Shown: one piece after another, positions 1 through 10,882 of the stretch | Position numbering within the stretch: position 1 is the first letter of the stretch | Layout: the number at the start of each line of letters is the position of its first letter | Assembly (NCBI RefSeq): GCF_902806685.2 | Contig: NC_048543.1 | Span: forward strand, 9,148,106-9,212,105 | Origin: Maniola hyperantus | Taxonomy: Eukaryota > Arthropoda > Insecta > Lepidoptera > Nymphalidae | Reading direction: 5' to 3' | Length of the DNA: 64,000 nucleotides | Position numbers and translations under genes: made by a program | Notes under the pieces: generated by a model | What the model was told of the DNA's origin: nothing | Databases searched by the model: none | What the model saw: the letters and a program-made list of their open reading frames with translations, nothing else

Positions 1-270
1 AGGCTGTCTAGCAGGGGGTTGCCACAGTGCACGACACTAAGTGTTTGGCAATGCATGATGTGATTTCTAATACTATTCCGAATAAAATATGTAAAAATTA
101 GACTTTATACTTTGACGTAAGATTTTTTACACCTTTATTACCTGTTATGTCCCAAAGCCACCATGATTCAATCTTCAAAGTCGCTTATCGTTCCTCCCTA
201 TGTTTGGGACAATACGCAGAGAAACTTTCAACTTTTATAAAATAACGAAGGTCTGGCACGCGCTGGTTAA
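1..270 (-). repeat. Partial foldback repeat cut by the window edge
   Basis: This stretch matches, in reverse complement, the left part of the foldback element at 25,668-26,012. Shared stretches include 'GCGCGTGCCAGACCTTCGTT' and the 'GGAACGAT' block. It carries no reading frame. The rest of the copy lies outside the window. Non-coding, non-autonomous element; family name unknown. Confidence 0.6.
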
Positions 271-1137
271 TTTAGTAAACGTCCAATAACGTTAAGGATT
301 CTATTTTCTTTAAATTTATACCTAGCTTCATTAGTAAAAATATCAGGGTCTTAAAATTAATATTTATAAATCGGTAGCACCAAGTTTTCCTGAAGGTTAA
401 TGAAGTTGGTTATTTTGACTACAATTTTGAGAGGTCAAAGCTACCTCTGTCTAACAAAAGAAACATTCATTATTTTGTATACTTAGGTACCAAAGTAGTA
501 TGCGACGGATGTTATGTCTAGTAGGTACCTATGTATTCGTTTTTTTTTGCTAATGTTTTGAATATTTACTATAGAATTATTGATATCATATTTTTGTATT
601 GATGTAGAAAACCTTCAAAGAACTGAAAGTATTATTAGAAGATTCTGGTTTATATCCATTCTTGTTGATAAAGCAGGTACTTAACTGCTATTTAGTATAT
701 AATTGTTTTTTTAATGAAAATATTACAATGAAACTTTAAGCTAGCCTTATCTTATTACTATTCAAATTATGCCCCGTGTGGAATGGTGCCAAGAAACCTG
801 GTTGCATTTCCGCGCTGGATAGCCAGGCTGATCCATTGCGCAAAACATAAACCAGTGCTTCTGTCACCAGATGAGGCTATTAATCGCGGTGAAATGTCTC
901 GTATTTTTTTGCACTAAGACTCCATGGCCCCAGGGGCTCTACGGCAAACGGAACAAAAATGTAACTCTCGAGAGAGGCATACTTGCGCCGCTTGCCATTG
1001 CGATCAGCCATTTCAGCTGCGGCTCCCGCTATTGATGCTGTCTCCCTGATATGACACGGGATTGTTTATTGTCCACATAAAATAATTATTTATAAGTGAA
1101 AATCTAATACATACATAAATATTATATAAATAACTAG

Positions 1138-1705
1138 CAGATGCCCGCGACTTCGTCCTCGTACTGGTTTCTCATGAGACTACTCACTCAGTCTCACCTT
1201 AAGACACGGAACCCAGAATACCTAAATGCCAATTTTCATATCTCTAACTTCAAAAACAGGATTTTCATATAACTCTTCCACCCTCATTTTACTCCCTTGG
1301 GGGAATTTAGTTAGGTCCTTTCTTATCTGATACCTACCCCCTAGAAATAGCCTACATTAACAACTAATAACAATTGTTAAAACTTTTCTATAAAAACATT
1401 GCCCCCCTATTTTACCTCCCAGGGGGGATTTTCCCAAATTTAATTATACAGATTTTTATTATTTAAAGCTAATAACCTAAATGTCGATTTTCACGTCTCT
1501 AACTCCAAAAATATAGGACTTTCATACAACCTTCGACCCCCCCTTTCGCACCCTTAGGGGAGGAATTTTTCAAAACCGTTTCTTAGCTGACCCCTACGTA
1601 TTAGTAAGAACCTACCTTCCAAATTTCAAGTTTGTAGGCTTTATAGTTTCTGAGATTTCGTGATTAGTCAGTCAGTCAGTCAGTCAGTGAGTGAGTGAGT
1701 GGTAT
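1138..1705 (+). repeat. Dispersed 'CCCGCGACTTCGTCC' repeat with terminal GTCA/GTGA microsatellite
   Basis: It begins with 'TAGCAGATGCCCGCGACTTC', the start of a repeat seen many times in this window (about 7.14, 11.73, 16.54, 18.76, 21.95, 38.75, 61.92, 62.5 and 62.77 kb; minus orientation near 12.8, 20.6 and 30.6 kb). This copy is long and internally duplicated: two blocks of 'ACCCCC' plus 'TAGGGG'-type text. It ends in a (GTCA)n(GTGA)n run at about 1,670-1,702. It is probably a fragment of a non-LTR element or its satellite; the family is not assigned. Confidence 0.7.
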
Positions 1706-1717
1706 TTCTCTTTTTAA

Positions 1718-2476
1718 CCGACTTCAAAAAAAGGAGGAGGTTATCAATTGGACTGTATGTTTTTTTTTGTATGTTTGTTACGCGATTACTCCGTCAATTA
1801 TGAACCGATTTTGATGATTCTTTTTTTGTTTTATAGGACATACTTCCGAGGTGGTCCCATTTTAATTTGGTAAAGATCTGATGAATATCTTCGGAGATGG
1901 AGAACGGAACTCCTCAATTAATAAGAGTAAATTGCTCGCGATCAGTTTAATAGCTTTGTAAACAGTAGGTTTTTAACCAGGCATAGCATATTTTAACCGA
2001 CTAGAAAAAAGGAGGAGTTTCTCAATTCGAATGTATGTCTTTTTGTATGTTTGTTACGCGATTTCTTCGCCAAATATGAACCGACTTATAATGATTCTTT
2101 GAAACAGTAGGTTTTTAACCAGGCATATCATATTTTAGTACGATGGGGGCCACTAAAAATTGTGAACAAAATTTTTTCAAAAAATAAATAAAAACCGACT
2201 TCAATAACCACCAACACTAAAAAGTAAAAAATAATTTAATTTATTACCCAATATATTATGTATTATACAAGAGTTATTGTAGTTCTATAGTAATATTTTT
2301 TGGAGTCGGTGCCAATGTGAAGTCGCAAAACACTATGAAGAGTAGATAGACGGTTCGTGCGGCTAATTGGCACCGGCTCCAAAACATATTACTATAGAAC
2401 TACAATAACTCTTGTATAATACATAATATATTGGGTAATAAATTAAATTATTTTTTACTTTTTAGTGTTGGTGGTT
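1718..2476 (+). repeat. Composite foldback element, copy 1, with 109-bp inverted arms
   Basis: The left part opens with 'AACCGACTTCAAAAAAAGGA' and leads into a near-perfect inverted repeat. Arms run about 2,206-2,314 and 2,368-2,476 (109 bp each) around a 53-base loop. Two further copies lie at 3,371-3,950 (minus) and 9,380-10,030 (plus). Ends reading AACCGACTTC and GAAGTCGGTT suggest short terminal inverted repeats. There is no coding capacity, so a non-autonomous element is likely. Confidence 0.7.
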
Positions 2477-2544
2477 TTATATATTTAGATTAATTTGTGT
2501 TCGCTCGGTCGTTAGGTACCTATGGGTTCTTGCATCGTCCATTC

Positions 2545-2712
2545 ATCATCATCATCATGGTCAACCCATCACCGGCTCACTACAGAGCGCGGGTCTCCTC
2601 TCAGAGTGAGAAGGGTTTTTGGTCATAGTCTACCACGCTGGCCATGAGCGGATTGGTAGACTTCACACACCTTTGAGAACATTATGGAGAACTCTCATCG
2701 CATGCAACTGCA
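2545..2712 (-). mobile_element. tRNA-headed SINE, 3' fragment
   Basis: On the minus strand this reads as the 3' half of the SINE family found complete at 7.71, 45.62, 58.06 and 63.57 kb ('GAGAGTTCTCCATAATG'-type block, the 'CCAGCGTGGTAGACTATG' block, then a GATGATGAT tail seen here as ATCATCATC). The tRNA-related head is missing. Confidence 0.75.
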
Positions 2713-2821
2713 TCGTCCATTCGATTGTGTTAAAATTTTGTACCGTTCTTGATGGCACTTGCGTGAAGGTTTTTGACATAGTACCTACCAACAACGTAGG
2801 TTGGGCCTAAGTAATAAAATT

Positions 2822-3248
2822 AAAAAAAAACGGCCAAGTACGAGTTAGACTCAACGCATCGAGGGTTTCATACTACAGTCGTATTTTTTCGACAATTTGC
2901 ACGATCCTAAATCAAAACTATTTATGCTTTAAAAAAATCAGGTAAAGCGCTTTCATATGATACCCCACTTGGTATATTTATCTTACTTTGAAAGTTGAAA
3001 ATACTACTTAATTACTTGTTCATGAACACATTTTAATTTCTTTTTTGTAATGTTACCACAAACTCACGGTTTTCAAATTTTTCGCCTTACGTGTGCTACA
3101 AGCCCTACCTACCTGCCGAATTTTATGAATTTTTGTCAACGGGAAGTAGGTACCTACCCTATTTGAGTTTCTTGACAGACACGACAGACAAACAACGAAG
3201 TGATCCTATAAGGATTCCTTATTTCGTTTTGAGGTACGGAACTGTAAA
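2822..3248 (+). repeat. Dispersed 'CGGCCAAGT...GTACGGAAC' repeat
   Basis: It begins 'AAAACGGCCAAGTACGAGTT' and ends near 'TTTTGAGGTACGGAACTGTA'. The same family recurs at 41,325-41,725, 46,640-47,005 and around 50,632-53,390, with fragments near 29.2-30.2 and 56.43 kb. Ends that read GGGTTCCGTA and TACGGAACCC make a short imperfect inverted pair. No reading frame is present. Confidence 0.7.
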
Positions 3249-3370
3249 ATGTTTCAAGTGAGACTAAAAATAATAATTTTTAATTGATTTATATTAATGT
3301 CATCACCAGTCAGGATCTTCTGATTATTTTCTCATCATATTTTTCTAATAATCTTCTTTTTCATACGTAC

Positions 3371-3950
3371 AAAAAAAAAATTACAAAAAAAATAAAAACC
3401 GACTTCGTTACACAAACACTAAAAATTGAAAAATAATTTAATTTATTACCGAATATATTATGTATACAAGAGTTAATATAGTTCCATAATAATACTTTTT
3501 GGTGCCGGTGCCAATTAGCTTTAGCTGCGCGAATCGTCTAGACTTCATATTTTTATGGGACTCCACCATGGCACCTCATTGGCACCGACCCCAAAAAATA
3601 TTATTATGGAACTATATTAACTCTTGTATACATAATATATTCGGTAATAAATTAAATTATTTTTCAATTTTTAGTGTTTGTGTAACGAAGTCGGTTTTTA
3701 TTTTTTTTGTAATTTTTTTTTATTTCACAATTTTTAGTGGCCCCATGGAATTATGCTATGACTGGTTAAAAATCTACTGTTTACTAAGCTATTTCACTGA
3801 TCGCGAGCAATTTACTCTAATCCGTTGAGGAGTTCCAGTATCTATCTTCGAAGATGTTCATCAGATCTTCACCAAATTGAAATGGGACCAACTTTGAAGT
3901 ATACCCTTTCAAACTCCTCCTCCTTTTTTTGAAGTCGGTTAAAAATAATG
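3371..3950 (-). repeat. Composite foldback element, copy 2 (minus orientation)
   Basis: Inverted arms of about 150 bp (3,371-3,525 and 3,570-3,722) surround a loop of about 45-60 bases. Outside the right arm lies the 'GGAGGAG' flank in minus orientation, ending 'GAAGTCGGTTAAAAA'. The loop is the reverse complement of the loop in copy 3, which agrees with the whole element being inverted relative to that copy. Confidence 0.75.
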
Positions 3951-4146
3951 CCGTGACTGACTGACTGACAAAAAACGCATAGCCTAAACAGGTGGAACTA
4001 AATGGAACTTCCATATAAATTACAGATTCTAACGGTCGCTGTCGACTGAGTTGCCGGGCAACTAGTCGACCGTGCGTAATAGGTCTAAGAAAAATCGAGA
4101 AATGTTGTATAGAAGCAGGCGTTACTTAGCGGGAGTCCATGATATG

Positions 4147-4379
4147 CAATGAACCAAAAGCTTAATTTGATTTAATCCGCTGAAATAGGTCGAATCCCGC
4201 GTGTGGTGCTGCGTGTTGGTGGTGCGTATTGCTTGCCTGGTGGCTGCTTCTTCCTGCATGTTTAGCTTGTTTAGCTGCATGTTTGGGAGGGGGGGCGGTG
4301 CATTTCGCATGCTGCATGTTGCACCATACAGATTCGACTGGTTTCAGCGGATTATAGCTAATTAAGCTTTTGGTCCATT
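4147..4379. mobile_element. MITE-like element with about 49-bp imperfect terminal inverted repeats
   Basis: The left end 'AATGAACCAAAAGCTTAATT' (4,147 on) and the right end 'AATTAAGCTTTTGGTCCATT' (ending 4,379) are inverted copies. The pairing continues inward through 'CCGCTGAAATAGG' and 'GGTTTCAGCGG'. The core holds a G-rich stretch and no long frame. A related fragment lies at about 4,600-4,655. Confidence 0.65.
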
Positions 4380-4665
4380 GTTTCGAGAAATTCCATCCTC
4401 CAATTCTCGAAATTCAGAATTCGAGAAATTCCATTACCTTTGAAGATCAAACCACGCGGACGATAAGTGGCGGAAATTAGCTAGTTCGATGAATAACTTT
4501 ACTGGAGTTTAACGAACAAAGTATTATAATTACTAATCGTTCCAAATGTGAAAACAATCGCCATATACTTACCTGTATCTACTAAGTATGAGGCGATTAT
4601 TGGATAGAAGCGTTACTTTGCTGCAAATGCTACATGGTGTACCATACAGATTTATAATAATGTTT

Positions 4666-4840
4666 TGGCGAAATTGTAAAGATCCCTAGTTTTACTATGG
4701 AATCCTAAAAATGTAGATACTATTATGGGTTCTATAATAGTATCTACATTTTTATCTATATATAAATACTATTATGGATACTATTATCTCATTATTTACT
4801 AATACTATATCTTAGATATAGGATCTTTACAAATTCTCCT
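4666..4840. repeat. Hairpin element beyond the dpp 3' end
   Basis: Outer arms 'AATTGTAAAGATCC' and 'GGATCTTTACAAATT' enclose a perfect 20-bp inner hairpin, 4,707-4,726 with 4,734-4,753 and a 7-base loop. It is AT-rich and non-coding, probably a small MITE. Confidence 0.6.
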
Positions 4841-4913
4841 CAAAGAAAAAGTTGAACCGCTGAATTATGAAGATAGTAAAATAAATAATAATCCATAATT
4901 AAAATTTAAATCT

Positions 4914-4919
4914 TTTATT
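4914..4919 (-). promoter_or_regulatory. Candidate dpp poly(A) signal (AATAAA)
   Basis: Minus-strand AATAAA lies about 140 bases beyond the dpp stop codon. It would give a short 3' UTR ending near 4,890-4,900. Other AT-rich hexamers lie nearby and longer 3' ends are possible. Confidence 0.45.
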
Positions 4920-5058
4920 ACATCATAATCTTCTCAATAAAATAATAATTACACAAGTGTATATACAAATATATTATGTACAATTGTCGAGGCCTCTACT
5001 ATATGTACACTGGGTCCACGATATATCACTAGGTCCGTGCGAGCTGATCGCGCCTTCG

Positions 5059-6168
5059 TCATCGGCAGCCACAACCTACTACCATCATGTCCTGATAATT
5101 TTTAAGCACCACGTTGTTCATTTCATCCATATATAACATAGATATAGATGAGAGTTGGGTCGGTACACAGCACGCTTTGGGCACCGTCGCGGGATTCACT
5201 GAGTTGACGAGAGTCTGTACGATCGCATGGTTCGTGCCGTTCAAGTGGTCCGGCAGCGGAAACGGGCAGTCGCCCTGGCAGTAGTACGCGTCGTAGCCGT
5301 GAGGGGCCACGATCCAGTCGCTCCAGCCCACGTCGGCGAAGTCGACGAACAGAGGACGGCGCTGGCAGATCTCGCGCGCCTCCTTGCGCCGGTGATGTGC
5401 ACGGTGGCCTCTGCGCTGCGCGGCGCGCTTGCTGCGCGTCAGCCGCGGCTCGCCGGCCTCCCGCGCGACTCGCGCGCGCTCGTCCTCGGTGTACAGCATG
5501 AGCAGCGGCTGAACTGTTCGCCACTCCTCTTCCACGTCCGTTGCGCGTCTCCGGACACGCACGTGCGGAAACTTAGCGTCTTTACTCGCGGCACCTTCTT
5601 CTAAAACTCGCACTAAAAGTCCATGATTATGTTTCGGCTCCTCGAGCCACCGTCGCGCCGCTCCCAGAGCATCCGCGTTGACTATACCCTCCTCGGGTCG
5701 GAGCGGGACAGAATCTAGGAGCCTCAAGATAGGCTCGGTGTGGCCCCGTCGGCCGGGTCTGACGACGTCGTACAGCAACAGCCGCTGGCTGCCCGTCGTT
5801 CCGACGTCTCTCTGGAAGGAGAGATCCGCTCCCCGCGCGACTTCGTCCGAGGGCACGCCGCTTATGTTGAAGAACAGGCGGAAGCGGTGCTCGGCGGGGA
5901 AGCGGTCGTCGAGGTCGCTGGGCGTGTGGTAAAAGGCGCGCGCCGTGTTGGCGGCGGCGGCGGGCAACGAGGAGCGCCCATCGTACAGCAGGCGCATGGC
6001 GCGCGGCACAGGCGGCGGCGGGCGGCGGCGCGGCGGCGGCCGGCGCGGCAGGCCCAGCAGCGCCAGCAGCTGCTTTTCGGCGGCGGCGCGCGTCGCCTCG
6101 TCCAGCTCCGCGGCCGCGCACAGTGCCACCAACGCGCACACCACCGCGCACGCGCACGCCCCACGCAT
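5059..6168 (-). CDS. dpp: Decapentaplegic (BMP2/4-type TGF-beta ligand)
   Basis: Secreted morphogen precursor that forms a disulphide-linked dimer and signals through type I/II serine kinase receptors and Mad. The start is taken at ATG 6,168 (MRGACACAVV...), giving 369 residues. Residues 1 to about 20 form a hydrophobic signal peptide. A TGF-beta propeptide follows and contains NIS (101-103). RSKR (245-248) is the main furin site and frees a mature chain of about 121 residues. An upstream R-V-R-R (204-207) could be a second furin site, as in fly Dpp. The mature part has the seven-cysteine knot (C268, 297, 301, 333, 334, 366, 368) and N-glycosylation site NGT (310-312). It ends VVGCGCR. The frame is unbroken in one exon. 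TTGTTCACAG just upstream (AG at 6,187-6,186) is a splice acceptor placing 17 bases of 5' UTR before the ATG, so non-coding 5' exons lie at higher coordinates. The N-terminal half is very GC-rich and opens false frames on both strands. Confidence 0.97.
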   Translation of the reverse strand: MRGACACAVVCALVALCAAAELDEATRAAAEKQLLALLGLPRRPPPRRRPPPPVPRAMRLLYDGRSSLPAAAANTARAFYHTPSDLDDRFPAEHRFRLFFNISGVPSDEVARGADLSFQRDVGTTGSQRLLLYDVVRPGRRGHTEPILRLLDSVPLRPEEGIVNADALGAARRWLEEPKHNHGLLVRVLEEGAASKDAKFPHVRVRRRATDVEEEWRTVQPLLMLYTEDERARVAREAGEPRLTRSKRAAQRRGHRAHHRRKEAREICQRRPLFVDFADVGWSDWIVAPHGYDAYYCQGDCPFPLPDHLNGTNHAIVQTLVNSVNPATVPKACCVPTQLSSISMLYMDEMNNVVLKNYQDMMVVGCGCR

Positions 6169-7139
6169 AGTTCTCCTCGACCCACCTGTGAACAACGAAA
6201 AATCCTAAATTATTATCCAGTCATTAAAAAAATTTGGTACACTACTCTTTAGTTGCAAGTCAGTTATATTTCCAGAAGCTACAAATCATTCGTTTTACCA
6301 GTTATTTAACAAAGGTCAACATTGTACATAACCGGTAGTCGGTTTATCTCACTTCTCACTATTTCTAATAAATGCAACGTCACATTGTAATGTCCGTACT
6401 CCGACTACCAATGCAAGTGCATGCTAAATAAACATGCTAAATCACCATAACGGGTGTTTACATCTATTTATGAATTAAGTTATTGTAGGTAAACGTTATT
6501 GGTTTTTATTTAATTTAAAATATCTCTATTATGAGTCTTATTACCTACCCATAAACAATGAATAGGAATTATTTAATTAATGTACCTATATGAACTAGCG
6601 GCGGACTGAGCCGTGGATTTAAGTAGGTACATACCAGAGAAGTCCATGATGAAAGATACAATTTTATATTCATAAGTATTTATTTCAGCAATATTTTTTT
6701 GCAGATTTCTATTGATATAATTTTAAAGAACAGAAAATCAGTAGGTCGATTTCGTAAAACCTGCATCAATCGTTATCACAATCTCAATTGTTGTGATTGG
6801 CTGAATTTGTGCGATTCTTGTTGCAACAATGCATTGTTTATCTAGTAGTGACAAGCAATAGTAAGCGAGCGTCAACCAATCAGAGGAAGGAATATATTTG
6901 AAAAATAAGCGCGAAGGGAGCTAGTGTGGATTTTTTTCTAAAACAGAAACGAATCTAATGGTATTCATAACTGTTTCACTTAGGTGTTCATTTACTGTGG
7001 GGGGCCTCCAACTCACAACTTGCTCTCATTTACTGAACATATTATTATTTATTATCTGAGATTTCACTAAAGGAGTTTTCTAAGTTTGCTGGCCGCCCCC
7101 TCTGGCGGGCATCCTTAGTACTTCACTATTATATTTTAT

Positions 7140-7365
7140 TACTAGATGATGTCCACGACTTCGTCCACGTGGATTTAGGTTTTTAAAAATCCCGTGGGGA
7201 CTCTTTGATTTGATTTTCCGGGATAAAAAGTAGCCTATGTCACTCTCCAGGCCTTTATCAATACGCATGCAAAAAATCAGGTCAATCCGTTGCACCGTTT
7301 CGACGTGATTGAAGGACAAACCAACAAACAAACACACTTTCGCATTTATAATAAGGGTACTTGAT
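7140..7365 (+). repeat. Dispersed 'GACTTCGTCCACGTGGA' repeat
   Basis: A near-full copy of the family with 'CCACGACTTCGTCCACGTGG' at the left, 'ATCCCGTGGGGACTCTTTGA' inside, and 'CGCATTTATAATAAGGGTAC' at the right. Other copies with the same internal order are at 18,763-18,960 and 38,750-38,960. Confidence 0.7.
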
Positions 7366-7708
7366 AGAGTATTATTAACATCAGTTACCGTTAGTACAAG
7401 TATTCTAACCACATACTAGCGGAATTGATGAAAAGTTAGTAGGTATAAACAATTGCAGCGGCGCGGGCGGCGGCAACAAATAAAAATAAATCAATGACAA
7501 TGAGACGCGTTACATCATTCATTAGTATTTTTTCCTTGGAATCACAACAACTGGAGCTGACCATATAAGGCAATTTAACGACACTATGACATAAGAATTC
7601 CTTATAGGATCAAAGGAACTGTCGTACCTAGTAACATGATTCAAAGATGCCCAATATGATAAACTTGAACTTTGATAGATAAATTGAGACGGTTAAGTCA
7701 AAAGGGAA

Positions 7709-7976
7709 GCTGTGATAGCCTAGTGGTTAGGACGTCCGCCTCCTAATCGGTGGTCGGGGGTTCGATCGCGCGCACCCACCACCCCCACCATCACTTGCTT
7801 TAACGTGAAGGAGAACATCGTGATTGAAACCTGCATGCGAGAGTTCTCCATAATGTTCTCAAAAGTGTGAGAAATCTACCAATCCGCACTTGGCCAGCGT
7901 GGTGGACTATGGCCTAAACCTTCCCTATGAGAGGAGACCCATGCTCTAGAGCTGGCCGGCGATGGATTGAATGATG
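7709..7976 (+). mobile_element. tRNA-headed SINE
   Basis: The head 'GTGATAGCCTAGTGGTTAGG' resembles a tRNA A box region and 'GGTTCGATC' a B box, so a polymerase III promoter is likely. The body has 'GAGAGTTCTCCATAATG' and the 3' end 'GGCCGGCGATGGATTG'. No protein frame. It is the same family as the elements at 45.62, 58.06 and 63.57 kb. Confidence 0.85.
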
Positions 7977-8969
7977 AAGTAGAGCTTACACCGAACAGAT
8001 CGCCTCTCTGGCTATACATGCCTATACGAATGCTTTGTTCCTCTACTCTGATCAGAGGTAAAGTTTGTAAGTTTGGATTTAGGAGGTAACCTCTGGAACT
8101 AAAGATCCGACTGTGAAAATTCTTTCATTGATAGATACATGATACCTAATATTTTACATTACGTTAAAATGATATAGTAGGTCAGTAGCACCGAGTCACA
8201 GCCTTGAAATATAACCGAGCAGTGTCAGTAGCTAGCTTAAAAGTCCGGCAACACCAATACAACAAAATATTGAAGTCTGACGTGCTTTAGATATTACAAT
8301 AATATTGATTATAGCTACAACTATTCATAGAGGTCATATCTTGAGCACATGTATAAATAAAAAATAGCTCATAGTGACCTCCCGTGGTGTTGTGCAAACT
8401 ATAAAGAGGCCTCTGTATTACTAAGTAAGCCCCATAAATCATACCAAGTTCATATAATTTGTAAGGGATACTTTGCAGTTCTGAATGATACCACAATATC
8501 ATACTTCTTTCAAAGTTCAAAATGCACCCAGGTATCATTCACCATACAATATGATACATTCTACAAAAGCAGGGTAAAATTTTGTCGGTTATGTTCTTTC
8601 TTTCATGCAATCTAGTCTTTTTAAGCGAGTAAATAGACAAAAAGCAATCTTACAGCCGAATCCTGAACGTACATGAAAACTAAACAGCCTTTTAAACGCA
8701 AAGTGATTAGCTGTATGAAAAAAATGATTTATAAAATAGGTACCTAATAAAGAGAACATAAAGAAGGTAAGTAGGTATTGTCTGTTTTCAGCCGTTATTT
8801 CTACTTTTAAACGACTTCCAAAAAGGAGGTGGTTCGCAATTCAGCCCGGTTTTTTTTAAATGTAGATAGGTACACCGATTTTTTCAAGGTTTGCGGATCG
8901 ATTTGCAATTTTTTTAATCAACAGAGGAAGTTTCCAAGGTGGTCTCATAAAAAATTCTGGATCGAACTC

Positions 8970-9300
8970 CTTAATCCTGATGCTGCAGGATTACTGTTCT
9001 GATTATTGTTCATAGTGAATTAATGTTATAGGTACCAAGCAATGACTACATGCCTGGACTCCAAGTCCCAACTCCTCAACCTTGATGATGTAGGGTACAG
9101 CACTCTCAAACTATAGTGATTCAGGAACTGCGGATGATGAATTATTATTTTAGGTACAAATCATAGACTACATCATTGAACCTCGAATCCCAACTCCTCA
9201 ATCCTGATGCTGCAAGGTGCTGAAATCCTAAACCATGTGGATTTGGAAAGTTTAGCTGGTGAGTTGATATTTTAGGCACCAAGCAATGACTACTTCCACT
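8970..9300. repeat. Degenerate tandem repeat, three units of about 110-122 bp
   Basis: Units share 'CCTGATGCTGCA...', 'TAGGTACCAAGCAATGACTA' and 'CCCAACTCCTCAA' in that order. They begin near 8,970, 9,078 and 9,200, the last one incomplete. They are clearly diverged. The flank at 8,810-8,880 carries an 'AACGACTTCCAAAAAGGAGG' repeat fragment that also occurs at 60,650-60,745. Confidence 0.6.
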
Positions 9301-9379
9301 AAAAAGCTTAAAATAAAAAAATAAAAAATTTACTTTGCAGTGGTTTTGTAAGTCTGTTTTTTAATTATATTTTTTCCGT

Positions 9380-10030
9380 TTTTAACCGACTTCAAAAAAA
9401 GGAGGAGGTTCTCAATTCGTCGGAATCTTTTTTTTTTTTTTTTTATGTATGTTCCCCGATTACTCGAAAACGCCAGGACCGATTTTGAAAATTCTTTTTT
9501 TGTTTGAAAGGGTATACTTCAAAGTTGGTCCCATTTCAATTTGGTGAATATCTGATGAACATCTTCGAAGATAGATACTGGAACTCCTCAACGGATAAGA
9601 GTAAATTGCTCGCGATCAGTGTAATAGCTTAGTAAACAGTAGATTTTTAACCAGTCATAGCATAATTCCATGGGGCCACTAAAAATTGTGAAATAAAATT
9701 TTTTTACAAAAAAAATAAAAACCGACTTCGTTACACAAACACTAAAAATTGTAAAATAATTTAATTTATTACCGAATATATTATGTATACAAGAGTTAAT
9801 ATAGTTCCATAATAATATTTTTGGGGTCGGTGCCAATGAGGTGCCATTGTGGAGTCCCATAAAAATATGAAGTCTAGACGATTCGCGCAGCTAAAGCTAA
9901 TTGGCGCCGGCGCCAAAAAATATTATTATGGAACTATATTAACTCTTGTATACATAATATATTCGGTAATAAATTAAATTATTTTACAATTTTTAGTGTT
10001 TGTGTAACGAAGTCGGTTTTTATTTTTAAA
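9380..10030 (+). repeat. Composite foldback element, copy 3 (plus orientation)
   Basis: The left flank opens 'TTTAACCGACTTCAAAAAAA', the middle has 'GTGGGGCC..CACTAAAAATTG'-type text, and the right part is a large hairpin. Arms run about 9,713-9,840 and 9,900-10,026 around a loop with 'GAAGTCTAGACGATTCGCGC'. It ends 'CGAAGTCGGTTTTTATTTTT'. It mirrors the element at 3,371-3,950. Confidence 0.75.
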
Positions 10031-10375
10031 ACTGTAGAAACTACTTACTGTACGAATGTGAATAGTGATGGTGTGCGTGTATTTGTTTGCATCTCCGTAA
10101 CTTCGTAATAACCTAATTGATACAAATGTCGTCTTGTTAGGTACATACCTACATGATCTTGTAAACATCTTAGGTATATACGTACTCGGTCAATTAATTA
10201 TATCAGTATATATATAAAACAACTATAGTATTTACCTACTTATTCACATGTTGACATACAAATTTTTAAGCCCGTGTAACTTTGAACTAATTTTTAAGGT
10301 AATAGGTACAATCTATAAAATCATGTGTTCATTTGTAGAGCGTGTCTGCAATTGATTGAGTTTGATTGGTTAATC

Positions 10376-10882
10376 CAGAGATTCCCAATTTTATTTGGCC
10401 ATGGAACCCTGAATACTTGTACTGAATTGATCATACTTTTTTTGGCGGAACCCTAGCTGGCTATTTTGATAATGATAAATATTTATTATTATAAGTATTG
10501 CAAAACTTATAATAAACTTATAATTACCTCCGTGGCGCAGTGCGTGCACTGTTGTATTAAAAGTTGGAGGTCTCGGTACGATTTCCGGCTCGAGTCTGGT
10601 CTGGTGCAAGGCTTCGGCCGTGGCTAGTTACCACTCTACCGGTAAAGACGTAACGCCAAGCGATTGAGCGTTCCCGATAAGATGCCGTGTAGAAACCGAT
10701 TAGGAGTATACCTACCGGGTATAGCTTCCATCCTAGACTGCCGTGTAGGCGTGACGGTGCGGCGCGGTTATGAGTCTTTTTCACAAACGTTTTATTTAGG
10801 TAACTCTCAGACAGACCGTGGAACCCCTGTGACCCTTCCACGGAACCCCTGGGTTCCGCGGACCACCAATTGGGAATCGCTG
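10376..10882. mobile_element. hAT-like MITE with 8-bp target duplication
   Basis: The ends are CAGAGATTCCCAATT (10,376-10,390) and AATTGGGAATCGCTG (10,868-10,882), an imperfect 15-bp terminal inverted repeat. They are flanked on both sides by GGTTAATC (10,368-10,375 and 10,883-10,890). An 8-bp duplication with CAG...CTG ends is typical of hAT elements. The middle (about 10,508-10,795) is a separate SINE-like sequence. No transposase is encoded. Confidence 0.8.
10508..10795 (+). mobile_element. Second tRNA-headed SINE-like element, nested in the hAT-like MITE
   Basis: The head 'CCTCCGTGGCGCAGTG' resembles a tRNA 5' end with A box, and 'GGTACGATTTCC' resembles a diverged B box. The body includes 'GTGGCTAGTTACCACTCTAC' and 'GATGCCGTGTAGAAACCGAT', a text I recognise as common in moth and butterfly genomes. 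It differs from the other SINE family in this window. Confidence 0.6.

Noticed and set aside
6169..6195. Upstream extension of dpp to 6,195
   Set aside because: The extension would start at TTG and crosses the splice acceptor TTGTTCACAG; the ATG at 6,168 gives a proper signal peptide.
5123..6252. Several long open frames on both strands overlapping dpp
   Set aside because: They are GC-driven shadows of the dpp exon; none has a recognisable protein and all disappear outside the GC-rich coding part.
7709..7780. Genuine tRNA gene at the SINE head
   Set aside because: A- and B-box-like text is present but no complete cloverleaf, and the sequence continues into a SINE body shared by other copies.
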